NCBI GenBank assembly: GCA_026027325.1 | Contig: JAMSLZ010000001.1 | Coordinates: 3,162,001-3,226,000, forward strand | DNA from: Actinomucor elegans | Lineage: Eukaryota > Mucoromycota > Mucoromycetes > Mucorales > Mucoraceae | DNA length: 64,000 nt | Direction: 5' to 3' | Part shown: positions 1 to 13,300 of the stretch, piece by piece | How positions within the stretch are numbered: the stretch's first letter is position 1 | How the letters are laid out: each line of letters begins with the position of its first letter | Program-made: the position numbers and the translations under genes | The notes under the pieces: model-generated | What the model saw: only the letters and a program-made list of their open reading frames with translations | What the model was told of the DNA's origin: nothing | The model's database searches: none

Positions 1-1320
1 GTGGTTCTTCTCTTTCTGTAATGCCGCATCACCACTGCCTATAAAGCATCCATCTGTAGATTCTTAACTAAGTCCTATATCCAAAATGGTACCAAAGTGA
101 TTTAGAGCTTTTTTATGGCCCTTTTCGAGTTTATCATCAAGAAAATAAGGAATATTCGTGAGAGAGAGTTGTATAACTTACTAGTTCTCTCAATAGCTTC
201 ACAAGGTAAAAGCTGAATTTTTTTACTTCTCATACTGAACACTTTCGGTTATAAACTTATCAATGATAAACTTTTTAGGGGTAAATCCCAATGTATCATT
301 GTTGAATTTTTCCCAAAAGCTTAATCTAATAAAAATTCTTGGCTTCATATTGTCGACCAATTACACTTAGATACACTTGACCAGGGACATTAAGTGAAGA
401 TACATCCAAGAGGTATCCTTCGGGGAAGCGAGAATGTCTCCAGATGCGAGTTTTGATATCTCGAAATTCAGAATTGGAGTCGTTGAATGAACTAACTAGT
501 CTTGTTGTTTTAGCCAAAAGCGATTGCTTGGTGGTGCTTATGTGATTACTATTAGTAGCTGGGGCGACATAAGATCGTTCAGGGACTAATAAGCCTGGCC
601 TATGTTGGTGAGGCTCTTTATTGGTAGGCATGATTAAAATAGCTTTACCTCATTTATATTGAATCTATTATTTAAGTTGTTAAAATTAAGCTTATTTATT
701 GATATGAAAAAAAATTAACTACTGAAATGCAAGTATCATAAAGTTAGGATAAATGAAATAGTTATTAGCCAATCACTTGTTGGTTTTTAAGAATATTTAG
801 TTATACTGTAGTATGAGAAATAGATAAAATGTAAAATATGTTTTGCAAAGAAAAGGGTGATTATAATTATAATTGTTACTGAATTTATAGTATCACGATC
901 AAAGAAATATATATATTTTACCATAGACACTTTTGGATGTCATCAACAAAACTAATTCTAATAAACTGTTTTTGAATTTTTAGCATGAGTATCAAATGGT
1001 TTTTCCAATACCTGAAACTATTAAACAACTCGGCTGTAACCTCTCTGGAGTTGCTTTGAGTCTAAGATATTAGACGTCGCTGTAAGTTTTATTGGTCTAG
1101 CTATTTAAAGTTTTTGATATCAAATATATTGCGCCATAACAATTTGGTGGGCTGGACTACTAAAAAGGTTGGTGCTGTTTTTTCCATATCGGGAAACATA
1201 TATTGGTTGTATTCAGTCGCTCTCAAGTAATTAGCTTTCAATGTACATTAAGCAAAGAAAACATTCTATTTACCTGCTGATGCTGTACTTCAGTTCAAAA
1301 AGCAACTGGTCTAGACAAAG
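1..1320. other. Gene-poor AT-rich DNA with an unrecognised ORF fragment
   Basis: No gene with a convincing exon structure was found here. A 101-codon minus-strand ORF (631 to 326, ATG start) has mixed, protein-like composition in its second half (around RFPEGYLLDV and GQVYLSVIGR), so it may be a relic of a mobile-element protein. I do not recognise its family and see no further exons. The rest is AT-rich with no repeat I could align. Confidence 0.4.
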
Positions 1321-2090
1321 GACCAAGGGCTTATTGGGCTCTCCTTGTACCAAATAAAGCGGCTTTAACGCCAGCTGGTTTATGGCTCTCACTCTATTGG
1401 ATTCCTTTGCAGGACCAAGGGCTTATTAGGCTCTCCTTGTACCAAGTAAAGCGGCTTTAACGCCAGCTAGTTTATGGCTCTCACTCTACTGGACTCCATT
1501 GCATAGACCAAGGGCTGCTAGGCCCGTCTTGTACCAAGCAAAGTGGCTTTAACATCACCTGGTTTATGGTTCACATTATAATGGGCTCCGTTGCATGGAC
1601 CAAGGGCTTATTAGGCTCTCCTTGTACCAAATAAAGCGGCTTTAACGCCAGCTGGTTTATGGCTCTCACTCTATTGGATTCCTTTGCAGGACCAAGGGCT
1701 TATTAGGCTCTCCTTGTACCAAGTAAAGCGGCTTTAACGCCAGCTAGTTTATGGCTCTCACTCTACTGGACTCCATTGCATAAGCCAAGGGCTGCTAGGC
1801 CCGTCTTGTACCAAGCAAAGTGGCTTTAACATCACCTGGTTTATGGTTCACATTATAATGGGCTCCGTTGCATGGACCAAGGGCTTATTAGGCTCTCCTT
1901 GTACCAAATAAAGCGGCTTTAACGCCAGCTGGTTTATGGCTCTCACTCTATTGGATTCCTTTGCAGGACCAAGGGCTTATTAGGCTCTCCTTGTACCAAG
2001 TAAAGCGGCTTTAACGCCAGCTAGTTTATGGCTCTCACTCTACTGGACTCCATTGCATAAGCCAAGGGTTGCTAGGCTCACCTTGCGTTC
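1321..2090. repeat. Satellite-like higher-order tandem repeat (277-bp unit of three monomers)
   Basis: The array is made of 92- or 93-bp monomers of three types in fixed order. A monomers are at 1321-1412, 1598-1689 and 1875-1966. B monomers are at 1413-1505, 1690-1782 and 1967-2059. C monomers are at 1506-1597 and 1783-1874, and a broken C starts at 2060. The three types differ at many positions, yet copies of one type are nearly identical (A1 and A2 differ at one base that I can see). The array therefore grew by copying a 277-bp ABC trimer. Each monomer carries the inverted pair CAAGG/CCTTG about 15 bp apart. No ORF crosses the array. Confidence 0.93.
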
Positions 2091-3179
2091 CAGTATATAG
2101 AATACTTCCGATTCTTCAGGATTCTTTAATATGGTGTAAGCATAATTCTATGTATTGATTGAAAAAAAATCTACAGATGAATTTTCAAAAAATCTACATA
2201 AGGTAATCATTTTACTTAGCTTTGTAAATCTTGATTAGACATAAGCATATGGCGAAACTTTAACAGAAGACGTACCAAACATAAAAATGTCTATGTACTT
2301 TTTTAATAAATTATTTTTGCGCCATATGCTTTCGAGAATTGGCCAACGTAAGTTTCAACCAAAGAATGAGGTTCGGCGATAAATTTTTCAATCGTTTTAA
2401 CTCCTTTGGCAGTGTTAAAGAAAGTTCTTAGAGCTTCAATAAAATACAACATGAGAATTTTGTGCAAAATAGTTTTCAAAAGATTCTTACCTTTCGATAT
2501 GTCGGACATGTCATGTTTTCAAAAAAGAATAAAAAAGCACCCAATCAAGGTATTGATTCAGATGTAATAAAGAAAATGGACAACAGGCTATATTCTTTTT
2601 TTTCTTCTCTAATGGGTCTTGGGTCTTGAATAAAAAAGAGATACAGACAAATAAACAAAAAAAGAGTCACACACAGAAACAAAAGGATGAGGCTATAGCC
2701 CTACTATATCTCTAATTATTTTTTGGTTGGGACACCTGAGGTTTCCTCAGGGCACCTGTATGTTTCGATCCCCGCCAGGTATTGAACTGAGTTATTTGAA
2801 GTTTAGCACACTTTCACAGTATGTTTTATGAAGCTGCGTTTGAATATTGTTTAAATTCAGAAAGGCAAAATACTTCTGTATGATTTAGCATTATACAAAG
2901 TTTCTTTATGATATAAGTCCCAGCTTACGGATTCCTACTGAATAAACTATTAGTTCATATTCGTTACTCTGCATTTTTTTTAATAATTAGCGACACGTAT
3001 AAAGTAAAGAGCATTACAAATATTAATAGTATATTATCAATTTATGCTTTATTATTAACTGCTATTTGCAAAGTAAAAATATTGTTGGGCTTTTTAGAAA
3101 AATAACCTAAGGAATTTCCATTGCGAAGATATTCTACTCTGTAAACAGCTTGTCTCATTGTGGTACCTTCTGCTTTGAC
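2091..3179. other. Intergenic, one short unrecognised ORF and a hairpin
   Basis: A 68-codon minus-strand ORF (2509 to 2303, ATG start) is the only open stretch and matches no family I know. It has a GTAAGAAT donor-like site six codons in, so it may be spurious or a relic. At 2735-2751 there is a perfect 7-bp inverted repeat (CCTGAGG-TTT-CCTCAGG), followed at about 2764 by TTTCGATCCC, which resembles a Pol III B box. No cloverleaf can be drawn around it. Confidence 0.4.
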
Positions 3180-3976
3180 AAACTACTTGATTGCTTAGAT
3201 TATTCACTTTCTACGCATATAGAAGGCCTTATCGTTGGTATACCAATCTGAACAATTTTAATCTAAGTGTTCGATAGAAGGGTTGACACCAAGCCCTTCA
3301 TTCCACTCTCTCCAAAGATCTGTGATTGAGTTGACACCACGGTCAAATCGATACCGAGTAAGCACTACAGTAGTAGGGTTGATGTCATGACTCAAAGGGA
3401 AAGGTGCAGAAGGCGTATTCATACTGATAGCTGAATTGCTAGTATTAATTATGGACGCAAAAACTACAGGGATATCGGATCCTTCAGGCTAATTCAAATT
3501 AATTTGCAATGGTGCTCTTCCAGGTGAGATATCAGATACTTTAAAATTCAAGTTTCGCATCATATCCTCAAGTTTTTCATAAGTAGCTCGTTGATGGTCA
3601 AAAACATTTGATAACTGACGCTCGATAATAGGAATGATAAGTTGCATTATCATTTGTTCTTGAGTGTTTTCCGCTTCAGTAACTCTTTCCAATTCCCTAC
3701 AACCATAATACAATGGGTTTACATCTGTAGTAACTCATAAAATTTCAAATTCTTACCTTTTAAACTTCGTATACAAAGGATCACTAAATATCTGATAGTT
3801 CCAAACCGGGTGATTAGGAACCAGCTTTTGCATAAAAACAGAATTTTGTAAGAAGATCATATGCAGTGTCACTAGTAACATCAAAAAGCCTTCAACGGCA
3901 ACATTCTGTTCGACAGTACGACTATGCACCTTATCCAACCATATATTTTCTTCCAGAAAGATCTTGGATTATAGTT
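3180..3976 (-). pseudogene. Decayed Crypton-like gene with GCR1_C domain
   Basis: Read on the minus strand, exon 1 ends at 3757 and a 60-bp intron (3756-3697, GTAAGA...GTAG) joins FKR to ELERV in frame. The frame then continues through a TAG (3491-3489) and a TAA near 3267, ending near 3180. After the first stop it reads TDLWREWNEG, then VNPSIEHLD, then after the second stop DWY and FYMRRK. This is the order of conserved positions in the GCR1_C DNA-binding domain found in fungal Crypton-type tyrosine recombinase elements and Gcr1-like activators. The upstream part (IFLQNSVFMQKL, WNYQIFSDP) fits the helical region before that domain. A stop also closes the frame upstream at about 3976, so the N-terminal part is lost. 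The recombinase core is not visible, so assignment to Crypton itself is inference. Confidence 0.62.
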
Positions 3977-4974
3977 CTTCTGGTGGTACCTGTTATCTCT
4001 TAGCAAATAAAACGCTTCAGCTATACGAATTGTTTCAGTAAATCAGCAAATTAAGAGCGGAATGGCTGTATCCCATTAAACCAACATAAACAAGCAATGT
4101 AAATCAAATTTTCAAGACATGGTCTCCATTTCGAATATATTGCTTACATGTTAAAGTATGTCTCTATGCTATTTTTGTAGCTTTTTTGTATATGGCACAT
4201 GCCTAAAACCAGACAAGCAAATATTTGTCGATTTTTCGAGAATAATCTATCGCTGTATTAAATTATTTAGCATGATATAAGCGCCACGCAATGCGCATTA
4301 AAGAACTGCATAAACTTTATAAATCAAGTGCGTATTAATTTGTGTTTTTTACTTTATGAAAAATGCTTCAAAGCCAAGATGGAGACACATTCCTAGCATG
4401 GATCAAAAAGGCACATTTGAATTTGTAATTCCTCAGCCAGATTATTTGTACTATTATACTTTAATATTCAATCACAACTTTCACCCAAAATTCATGTTTT
4501 ATACTCCAATTTTAACAATAACAAATATAGTAAAAGGTATCTGCGATAGTTATTTTATAACTAAAATACACCTTATACACTTTTATATACATTTTCGTGT
4601 AGAATAGTTATATCATCAAAATATACAAAAAAACCAGCCATAATACCCACTATAGAAATCAAATATAATATTACATTTTCACCATTAGATATACTGCATG
4701 TTTAATTATAACTTAATTAATGCTTTTTACGTTTATCTCGATATTTTATTATATAGAAACTATATCAAAGTATTAAAGTGATTTGAGATGAATTGCAAGA
4801 CCAACGGCTGATCTCCGCCAACCAATCAAGCAGTTAACTATTTACACCCCTATTCACGCGTCGAAGCGTATATATAGGCTTAAACAATGAATGTGAGAGC
4901 TACCACGTCACAGCCTAGAAAAGTTTCTCGGGAAACGGTTTTCTTTTGTCTGCATTTTTTTTCAATATTACAAC
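3977..4974. promoter_or_regulatory. Intergenic and promoter of the Mad3-like gene
   Basis: The stretch is AT-rich. A good TATA-like box (TATATATA, 4869-4876) lies about 100 bp upstream of the Mad3 start codon, which fits a core promoter. An 83-codon plus-strand ORF (4356-4607) is rich in Y, I and F, as expected from random AT-rich DNA, and is not called a gene. Confidence 0.5.
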
Positions 4975-6703
4975 ATGGACGAAGAACGTAGACGATTGAT
5001 TGCTAGTATACCCCGAGTGAGCGATCTTGATGCTCATAAAGAAAACATTCAGCCTCGGCCTAAAGGCCGCTCTATTGGATCTCTCGCCACCTTATCTTCT
5101 GCCGACAGAGAAGCCAAATTGGAAGAAGGTCACGCCAAATTTCAAGAACTGCTGGATAGTTTAGACGAACAAGACGACCCTTTACAAATTTACATTGATT
5201 ATATTGATTGGACGATTCAAATGTACCCTCAAGTTCAAAATCTCGACTCCAATTTGATGAGCCTGTTAAAAAGCGCTACTGACGCCTTTAAAGATACATT
5301 ACTATACAAGAACGATTTGCGATATCTCAAGATTTGGATTGAATATGCTCAATGGGTAGAAGAGCCTCTGGATATCTTTTTATATTTGCGAAAACACGGT
5401 ATCGGACAAGCTTCTGCTTTGTACTATCTAGAGTATGCAGCTTATTATGAAAAACAAGACAAGTAAAGTTAATGATCTACATGGGATTGGTGGACAACTA
5501 ATGATTTTATTGGTAGACTCGAAGAAGCTACCCAAGTGTATGAAGCAGGCCTAAAAGAAAATGCGTTTCCTGTAAAACGACTTCAACGCAGCTTTGCTTT
5601 GTTTAAAGAACGAGTGGAAGAAAAAGAAAAGAGAAATCTATTGAGAAGGCGGCAAATGGAAGCACACGCACAAATGGAATCCTTACGAGCCACCGGTCAA
5701 CGTACCATGCTTGGTGAGAAATCAGACGGTCGATCTAGAGTATCTGTTGCGTCCAATGTACACGCTGGTATTCAGTCAAGACTGGGTGGTAGTACCAGTC
5801 ATAGTGCTGGTGTACGTCAATCTACAAATCGTAACCCACCCTCCACCAGTCAAGATAACTCATTTGCAGTCTACGTTCAATCTTCAGAGCCCTCACGTCA
5901 CCATCATATATTACCCACCCCATCCTCAGCATCCTCATCCTCAGCATTATACATTACACCCTCAGTATCCTCCGGGCGAGAAAACCAAAGATCGATTGAT
6001 CGATTTGCTGGATCGACATTACCACAAGCATCTACAGAAAAGCCTACAGCACCTCAATTCCAGGTTTACCAAGATCCTACTCAAGAAACACTATCATCAC
6101 CATCATTATCATCATTATCATCACCACCACCTTACAAACGCTCGCGTTCTTGTCTTAGTTTTAGCACATCTGAATCTTCACTGAGCAAACTGCGTCGCCA
6201 ACCGACATCCGATCAAGTTGTAGAACCAAAGCGCATGCGTCTATCACCACATGAACAAAAGTTAGCTGAACGGTTTAAAAAGTTAAGACACAGGTTGCTT
6301 TTAACAACAAGTACCAAAGGAACTGAATACATTCACGTACTCAAAGAGTTAGATGAAGACATGAGTTTTGAAGAAAAGCGAGCTAGACACTATGGACTTT
6401 TGGACGAATTTAAACGACCAAAGAATGGTAGTTACAAATGCTCCTTTTTTATTACTTGATTATCTAACTATGTCTATAGGTTTCTTCAAGTTTGATGAAA
6501 TAAATGAAAAAGCAGCTGAAGTAGAGTATACAGAAGAAACATTAAAGGCATTGGAAAGCATCAACAAGATTTTCACAGTAGAAGATACAGCATATACCAA
6601 AGAAGAGGAAGATTTGACTTGGAATAATCGATATCAAACATTTAGATCTCTATCAAATCAAGGTTCCTCTTCTCACCATATCGATGAAAACAAAACTGGT
6701 TAA
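4975..6703 (+). CDS. MAD3: Mad3/BubR1-like spindle assembly checkpoint protein
   Basis: Exons are 4975-5462, 5517-6427 and 6480-6703, giving 540 aa with both introns in frame. Mad3/BubR1 is part of the mitotic checkpoint complex that binds Cdc20 and inhibits the APC/C until kinetochores are attached. Residues 22-24 are a KEN box in the context HKENIQP, where the family has its Cdc20-binding KEN. Residues of about 45-195 form the TPR-like Mad3/Bub1 homology region (IYIDYIDW, LRYLKIWIEYA, YEAGL). Around residue 445 SFEEKRARHY matches the GLEBS Bub3-binding motif. The middle (about 230-400) is a low-complexity S/P/T linker. There is no kinase domain, so this is a Mad3-type rather than a Bub1-type member. 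The TATA box at 4869 supports the start. A second classical KEN box after the TPR region was not found. Confidence 0.9.
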
Positions 6704-7163
6704 TAATAATAAAAAGTATTCATTTGATCAAGTTTTTTTTTTTTGTAGGCTAAAGGAAACTAGATAAGAATAGTAATTGTTTTTTTGTTTGTATACAACG
6801 ACGCAGTATCCTTATGATACAGTAATGAATCGTTAAATGCACAATAGTGCACCTGATATCAGTAGCATCCAATCAACCATGCAGGGAATCTGACTGATAG
6901 ACAGATTCATTATGTATATAACTAATATATATGGATGAGTAAACCTTGAATTATATATGATTTCCGGAAACAATAAGCAGTGATACAAGCTTTCGATCAG
7001 AAGAATGTGTTACTCCCAAAGACAACTGTAGGTGTAACATTTTGACCCATTTCACGTGGAATTTGCCACTCCCAACTGCTGCTGGTACCTTGCATCACCT
7101 TATGAAACGAGAATAGGGATAACTATTTTTCTCTTTTTCTTTCTTTCCTTCACTAAAAAAAAC
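6704..7163. other. Intergenic, promoter of the MIT-domain gene
   Basis: This 460-bp spacer starts with a T-run typical of fungal 3' ends and has a pyrimidine-rich tract (about 7125-7155) just before the next ATG. I see no conserved element beyond this. Confidence 0.4.
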
Positions 7164-8153
7164 ATGACTACATTAGTCTCTCTTGTATTAAATAATGCCG
7201 ATAGATTACCTATTGTAGGTTCACCTATTAACCAAGCAACGACATGGTATCGTAAGCGCAGTCATAGCCAAGGCGCAGATCTTGTAGTTGAAACACCACC
7301 TCCGCCGTATGAAAAAGAACCTGTTCATTCTCGTTTAACACAAATATCAGATTATGTATGGAAAAGAGCAAGTTTCAGCAACAGCAGCAGCGGTAGTAGT
7401 AGCAGCTCATCACTTCAAGAACAAGATATTATAAAAGAAGAATCGCTTGATAAAGAAAAGATTAAAGAAGGCATCTCATTGATACAAATGGCAACTGAAA
7501 TGAATATCACACCCAATGGAAAAAACCAACAATGTGCAATTGATTTGTATATGATGGGTTTAGACAAGATTTTGACTTCTTTGCCAGGTAACTGTCTATT
7601 CTTAAATCGATTAAATCATTTGCTTATGTTCATAATATACCACAGTTAACTCAGATCCTTTATTAAAAACTAACTTGGAAACAAAGCTTACTGAATTCAA
7701 ACAAAAAATGGGTCTTGTATTACTAGAACCTGAACAAGAAAATGTAAAGCGTAAACTAAGTGAACAAGAACAAAAGGAAGCTCTAGGTGGCCTATCAAGT
7801 CTAGTGATTCAAGCGGCTGTTCTTGGTGCAATTGCACTCAAAAGAAGCCCAATCCCAGGTAAACAATGGTATAAATACACTTTTTTAGAAAAAAAAATAA
7901 CTTATCTCCCCTATTAGGCATCATGGCTCGATTATTTGAAGCAACCAAAAATGGCTTACAAAAGCTAGACGAAACATGCTCTATCCGTGAACGTACAATC
8001 AACATTACCAACGTTGGTATTGCTAAAGCCATTGAGATAGACCAACACTATGAAGTGCATCAGTTTTTTGCAGAAGTGTTTTATACGGGATGCGCTGCTT
8101 TATTGAAAGCAGGCATTGCATACGCACAAGATGAACCACCAGTAGTTGCCTAA
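7164..8153 (+). CDS. MIT-domain protein
   Basis: Exons are 7164-7587, 7646-7858 and 7918-8153, giving 290 aa. The ATG at 7164 is preferred to an upstream in-frame start because it follows a pyrimidine-rich leader. Residues of about 100-165 form a three-helix MIT domain (EGISLIQMATEMN, CAIDLYMMGLDKIL), the module that binds ESCRT-III tails in Vps4 and related endosomal proteins. It has no AAA ATPase domain. The C-terminal half contains a hydrophobic helix (LVIQAAVLGAIAL) and a conserved-looking region of unknown role. A PPPPY stretch (residues 45-49) could bind WW domains such as those of Rsp5/Nedd4 ligases. It is probably linked to endosomal sorting, but the exact function is not known to me. 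Confidence 0.75.
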
Positions 8154-8276
8154 GTCATGTGGTGTATATAACCAACAATAAAAAAAAAAGGTCACCTTAT
8201 TCACAAACCGCTCATTCTTCCCTTTTCTTTCCCTATTTTTTTTAATAATAATAAAGAAAAACAAGTTTTTGTTATC

Positions 8277-9553
8277 ATGGATGATATGTACCAATATGCT
8301 GCTTCGGCAGTTAATAGTAATACAAAAGAACGCGCACCTACTCAGCAAGCTGAAGAAGAAGACGATGTTATTTTAAAAGCATTTAATAATATGGGTTGGG
8401 GTAAAAAATGGTCTAGTCTAGTCGATACTGTAAAGAAGCAGGTATGCAAATCAATTCTTTAAAAGCGTCTGTATCTCATCTTCTACTTGATCAGAGTGAA
8501 GCCTTTGTTGAAGGCACTAAGAAAGACCTTCAAGAAATAGCTCAAGTATTGACTGAAGACGCTGAAGAAGAACAACAGCCAACAAGAGAAGTTACTACTG
8601 AGACAGAGCATACTGCGTTGGATACCATTCGTGAAAACCTCAGTAAAATCAATACTGTCAACTTTACCAGCTTACGTGAAGGCCTTACGCATACTTTAAA
8701 TCAGTCATTACCAACTCAAATGACTCAAGTGAGATTACCAGAAAACATGGACCTGACACAATTAAAAGAAGGATTAGCAAAGAACACACGATCAGCAGAA
8801 CACTACCTTCAAAATTTTGGTACTGAAGTGATTTCTGCTTTAAAGAATACAGTAACTGTATTGGCGCCCGAAGAAGAAGGACTCGGGGTAGAGGAAAGAA
8901 GATCTATGGATAGTAGTCCACGTGTCTAGTAAGAATGCCTAAGTATATTGCATTAGCAGCTTATGCCTAATCTCTCTTTTTTTTTTGTTAGTGCTACACG
9001 TAAAGATGCTCTACTAGCCAAGATGCAAAGTAATGAAAGCACGTACCTTCAAGAACCCGAGCTTGATGAACAAGAAAAAAAGCTGTTGGATACATTTAAT
9101 TCAACTTTTCATATCGATGAATATACAGATGAAATTGCGCAATTACTAGAGACCTACCCTCATCTCAGAGATATGATGGATCGTTTAGTGCCCGTACAAG
9201 TCAGTTATCCTCTGTTTTGGCAGCGTTACTTTTACCATGCTTGGAAGATTGATCAAGATGAGCAAAAGAGACAATTGATTGTGCAAAACGTTCAAAAGGA
9301 CCAGCAAGACGATGAAGAAGCTGATTTCAAATGGGACTCGGACGAAGAAGACAATGCCACTGTAAAGCAATCAGATACTGCCAATAAGGATAGAACTTCT
9401 ACTAGCAATTCAGAAGATACGGATGATTTTAGTCATATTTCGGACGAACCTACTTCTTCTACAGCCTCTGTTAAGGCTGAAGATGAATGGGTCAAAGCTG
9501 AAAAGAAGAAGTCCGATAGTGAAGATCAAGACAGTGATAGTGATTGGGAATAA
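8277..9553 (+). CDS. BSD-domain protein (BSDC1/Dos2-like)
   Basis: Exons are 8277-8441, 8495-8928 and 8992-9553, giving 386 aa. The first intron could end at an earlier AG, but only the 53-bp version (acceptor 8494) has normal length and keeps the frame. Residues of about 237-285 form a BSD domain ending in the diagnostic hydrophobic/aromatic run (VPVQVSYPLFWQRYFY). The N-terminal 200 residues are mainly helical and repeat short amphipathic segments. The C-terminus is strongly acidic and ends in DSDSDWE, as in BSDC1 and yeast Dos2-type proteins, whose biochemical role is poorly known. The gene starts 123 bp after the MIT-domain stop and ends 70 bp before the next ATG. Confidence 0.85.
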
Positions 9554-9623
9554 AATCTACTAGTATTTATGCGTAATCTGTTTTCAATGTCAGTCATTTC
9601 TTTCTCTTTCTTTTTTCTTTCAA

Positions 9624-10333
<710 letters not shown>

Positions 10334-13300
10334 ATAAACTAGTATTATTTTAGAGGTCAATCAAATGTTTCATTTGTTTATAGTTATTCGATCTTTTTAT
10401 TTTATGAAGATGGTATGGTTTTTTGTTGCAACCTGATGCGCAGTTTCCAGTTTCACAAACTCTGTTAAAAACAATCTATGTCAATTCATTATAAAAATGG
10501 TATGTAAGCTATCATTTATCGTTCCTAGCTTGGTATATCCGTAACCAATAGGAGTGCCCTAAACAGGAGTTTAAATAGTGACTAAGGTCAAGCATCCGAT
10601 CACCAATAGCTATCTCTGCATGAATATCGACACTTTAATTATTTTGATATTCCGCTCTTGATCACCAATGAAAGTAACGGTTACCTCCTGCTTAAAATTT
10701 TAAATCTCGGTCCCTATTCGCTTTCATAAAAAAAGGGCATTCATTTATACTTGAAACTGCACAAAACAAGTTTCAATATAAACTCTACTTGGAAAATTTT
10801 AATGTAACTAAAAAAAAAAAAAAAAAAAAAAGAAAGTGATTCAAAAGGTGTGCCGCTTTTATCAGATTTCATTACACTATTGGTTATCGATGATTTCATC
10901 ATAATATTTCCCTCGTCCCGCTTAGAATCGACAAAGTACTCTTTTTTTAAATGATGGCCAATTGCTGATAGTGCAATATATATAATAAATTTTGTGCAAT
11001 TTTTATGATGCAAAGAACACTTGCAATTACTATTATTTCTAATTTATTGATAAAAGGTAAAACTTTTAATCTTTTGAAAATGCAAATATGTATAATAAAA
11101 TAATATTGAGCTTACGTTGGTAATCATCTGTATAAAAAAAGTACATTTCAGAATCTACCTGGAAACTTTTAGAAATTACGCTGTTTTTGCATCACGACAT
11201 TTCTCAGCCAACTTCAATTTAATATCACATCTGATAAGCACTTCATATCCAAAGCAATGATAGAAATATCCATTAACTTCCAAGTCCACGAACTCAAGTA
11301 TATATTCATTTGCAAGCGTGTAATTATCAGTTGCAATGTCAGCTCGGATGATCCAATCCAATAATATGATATCAAATAAAATAAAAAAGATATATCTCAA
11401 CTAATAGTGATAGGTTTCCATCCAAAGTGGCTGAACAAGAAAGATAATAAAGCATCAATTTACGTTTTGTTTTCTCTTGCAAGACACGATAGATTGAATA
11501 ACTATGACAATAAATTAAAAAAAAGGGGAGTAAGAGTTGTAACAATTGACATTAATGAAATTAGGCAACTTTTCGAATAAAGTTAAAAGTATGCGATGAC
11601 ACTCTTCTTTTATATATATATTAGTCCCACTGGAATGCATGAGTAGTTATCAGAAATCATAATCGATTAATGACACAAAATCGTATCATTTTTTTTATTT
11701 TGGAGATTTTGAACAACAAGTATGGTAAATATAAATACAAGTATAGAAACAGTTGCCTATTGTATATCTGGATGTGACATTTAAGCGAGACGCACAAGAA
11801 TATATTTAAAAAAAAAGATTGTCAAGGCTGATGTTGATATTATGATGATATATCTGTAAACATTTTAATAGACATATGAATGATTCCATTATGAAGAGTA
11901 GCCTATAGGATATTATTGTACAGTCAAGGCTTGCATACATTGTGCAGTGATAATATGCTATCATAAGGTTTCTTGCCCATTATAGTATAGCTATAACAAT
12001 AACATCAAAAAAAAAAGCTGGAATAATTAACTAAAATAGGGTTATATAAAGGATACGTTTGAAGACCTTTACACTAAATTGAATAAACCCATCTCTGGAG
12101 AATTTTGAATGTAGTTATATAATGCTTACATTATTATTATTATTATTAAAACAATTATTTACAACAATGATATTGATGAACTTAGACACATAACCCTGCA
12201 TGTGTCAAGAGCTCTTTATAGATAAACAATAGGATTTCCTTTTGATGACAACTACCCACTCTGTTGTTTTTGATACTAGCCCTACTTTACTTTTCACACT
12301 GTCCTCCAAAGATCACACTCCATGTAGATGATTGTTATATAAAAAATAGCAAATATCTTCAAGGTCCTCTATGTGATGTTTACTCAAAAATAGAGTGAAG
12401 TTCTCTAGATGCCTCTAATTCGGCACCTTTTATATGCTTTTTATTCTATTCAATTATTCCTAGCTTTGTTTGGTATTGTTATTGTCATTGTTGCTACTAC
12501 ACCTCTCTATTATTGTTATTATTAATATGTCATAATAATAGATAAGAGATCCTAAGATAAAATGATAGTTATTAGTATTATGCAAGCGTATGATTAACTC
12601 GTCTATACAGTATCATTCTACGCTGTGGTAAAATCCACATATGGTACTATGTATATATATTAAAAGGCAAGATTTATTTAATCACCCATCACTTGAGAAA
12701 GTTTGATTGTTACTAAGAGGCCATTTCCTTTGAGCTAGATAGAATAAATTAACTCACTTTGAATCAATAAAAACCCCATAAAACGGTTCTAACTTGTTAT
12801 AAAAAAATATCTAAAAACGTTATAAGAATACAATTAAAATCCCTCTAATGGTTTATTGTATAGAAAGGTAAAAGATAATTCTTGGTTAGCTGAACTTCTT
12901 TTGGATATGAAATCAGGCTATATAACAAAGGCCTCAGATGCAAAACTATATTGTTTGTAGGAGGGTGGTTGTTGAGATATAATATTTTTTAAAAGATTAC
13001 ATTATGATGATAATTACGTTTTAAGACAGAACTTATGTTATTATGTGCGAAGTCTGGTTCAGCACCTAATTTATTCACTCGCTTTTTATTCAATTTTTAC
13101 CGCAGCACTTTCTAGAATAAAACAACACACACTGTACCATACTTATCAATCATAACTTCTAGTACCTTCCAAATAGAATCAAGGGTAATATATATATATC
13201 ATATATTAGTTTAAAAGCAGATAATAACAAAAAAAAATTAACTTTGTATTAGAACCACACTATTATATATAGTCATCTCTTATTGGATAACATTAATCTC

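Noticed and set aside
1321..2090. CRISPR-like array
   Set aside because: There are no constant short repeats with unique spacers; whole 92/93-bp monomers repeat, and the genome is fungal.
2735..2790. tRNA or SINE head with B-box-like TTTCGATCCC
   Set aside because: The flanking bases do not form a T stem, and no acceptor or anticodon arms can be drawn.
4356..4607. 83-codon plus-strand ORF
   Set aside because: Composition (Y, I, F, H) is that expected from random AT-rich DNA, and it has no partner exon.
5548..5560. Second KEN box (GLKENAF) in the Mad3-like protein
   Set aside because: It falls inside the TPR helix repeat, where the family has a variable sequence, so the tripeptide is probably coincidental.
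5711..6184. 157-codon ORF rich in H and P
   Set aside because: Alternative frame of the low-complexity S/P linker of the Mad3-like gene, whose frame is supported by both introns.
8442..8465. 24-bp intron in the BSD gene
   Set aside because: Too short for any fungal intron; the acceptor at 8494 gives a 53-bp intron in the same frame.
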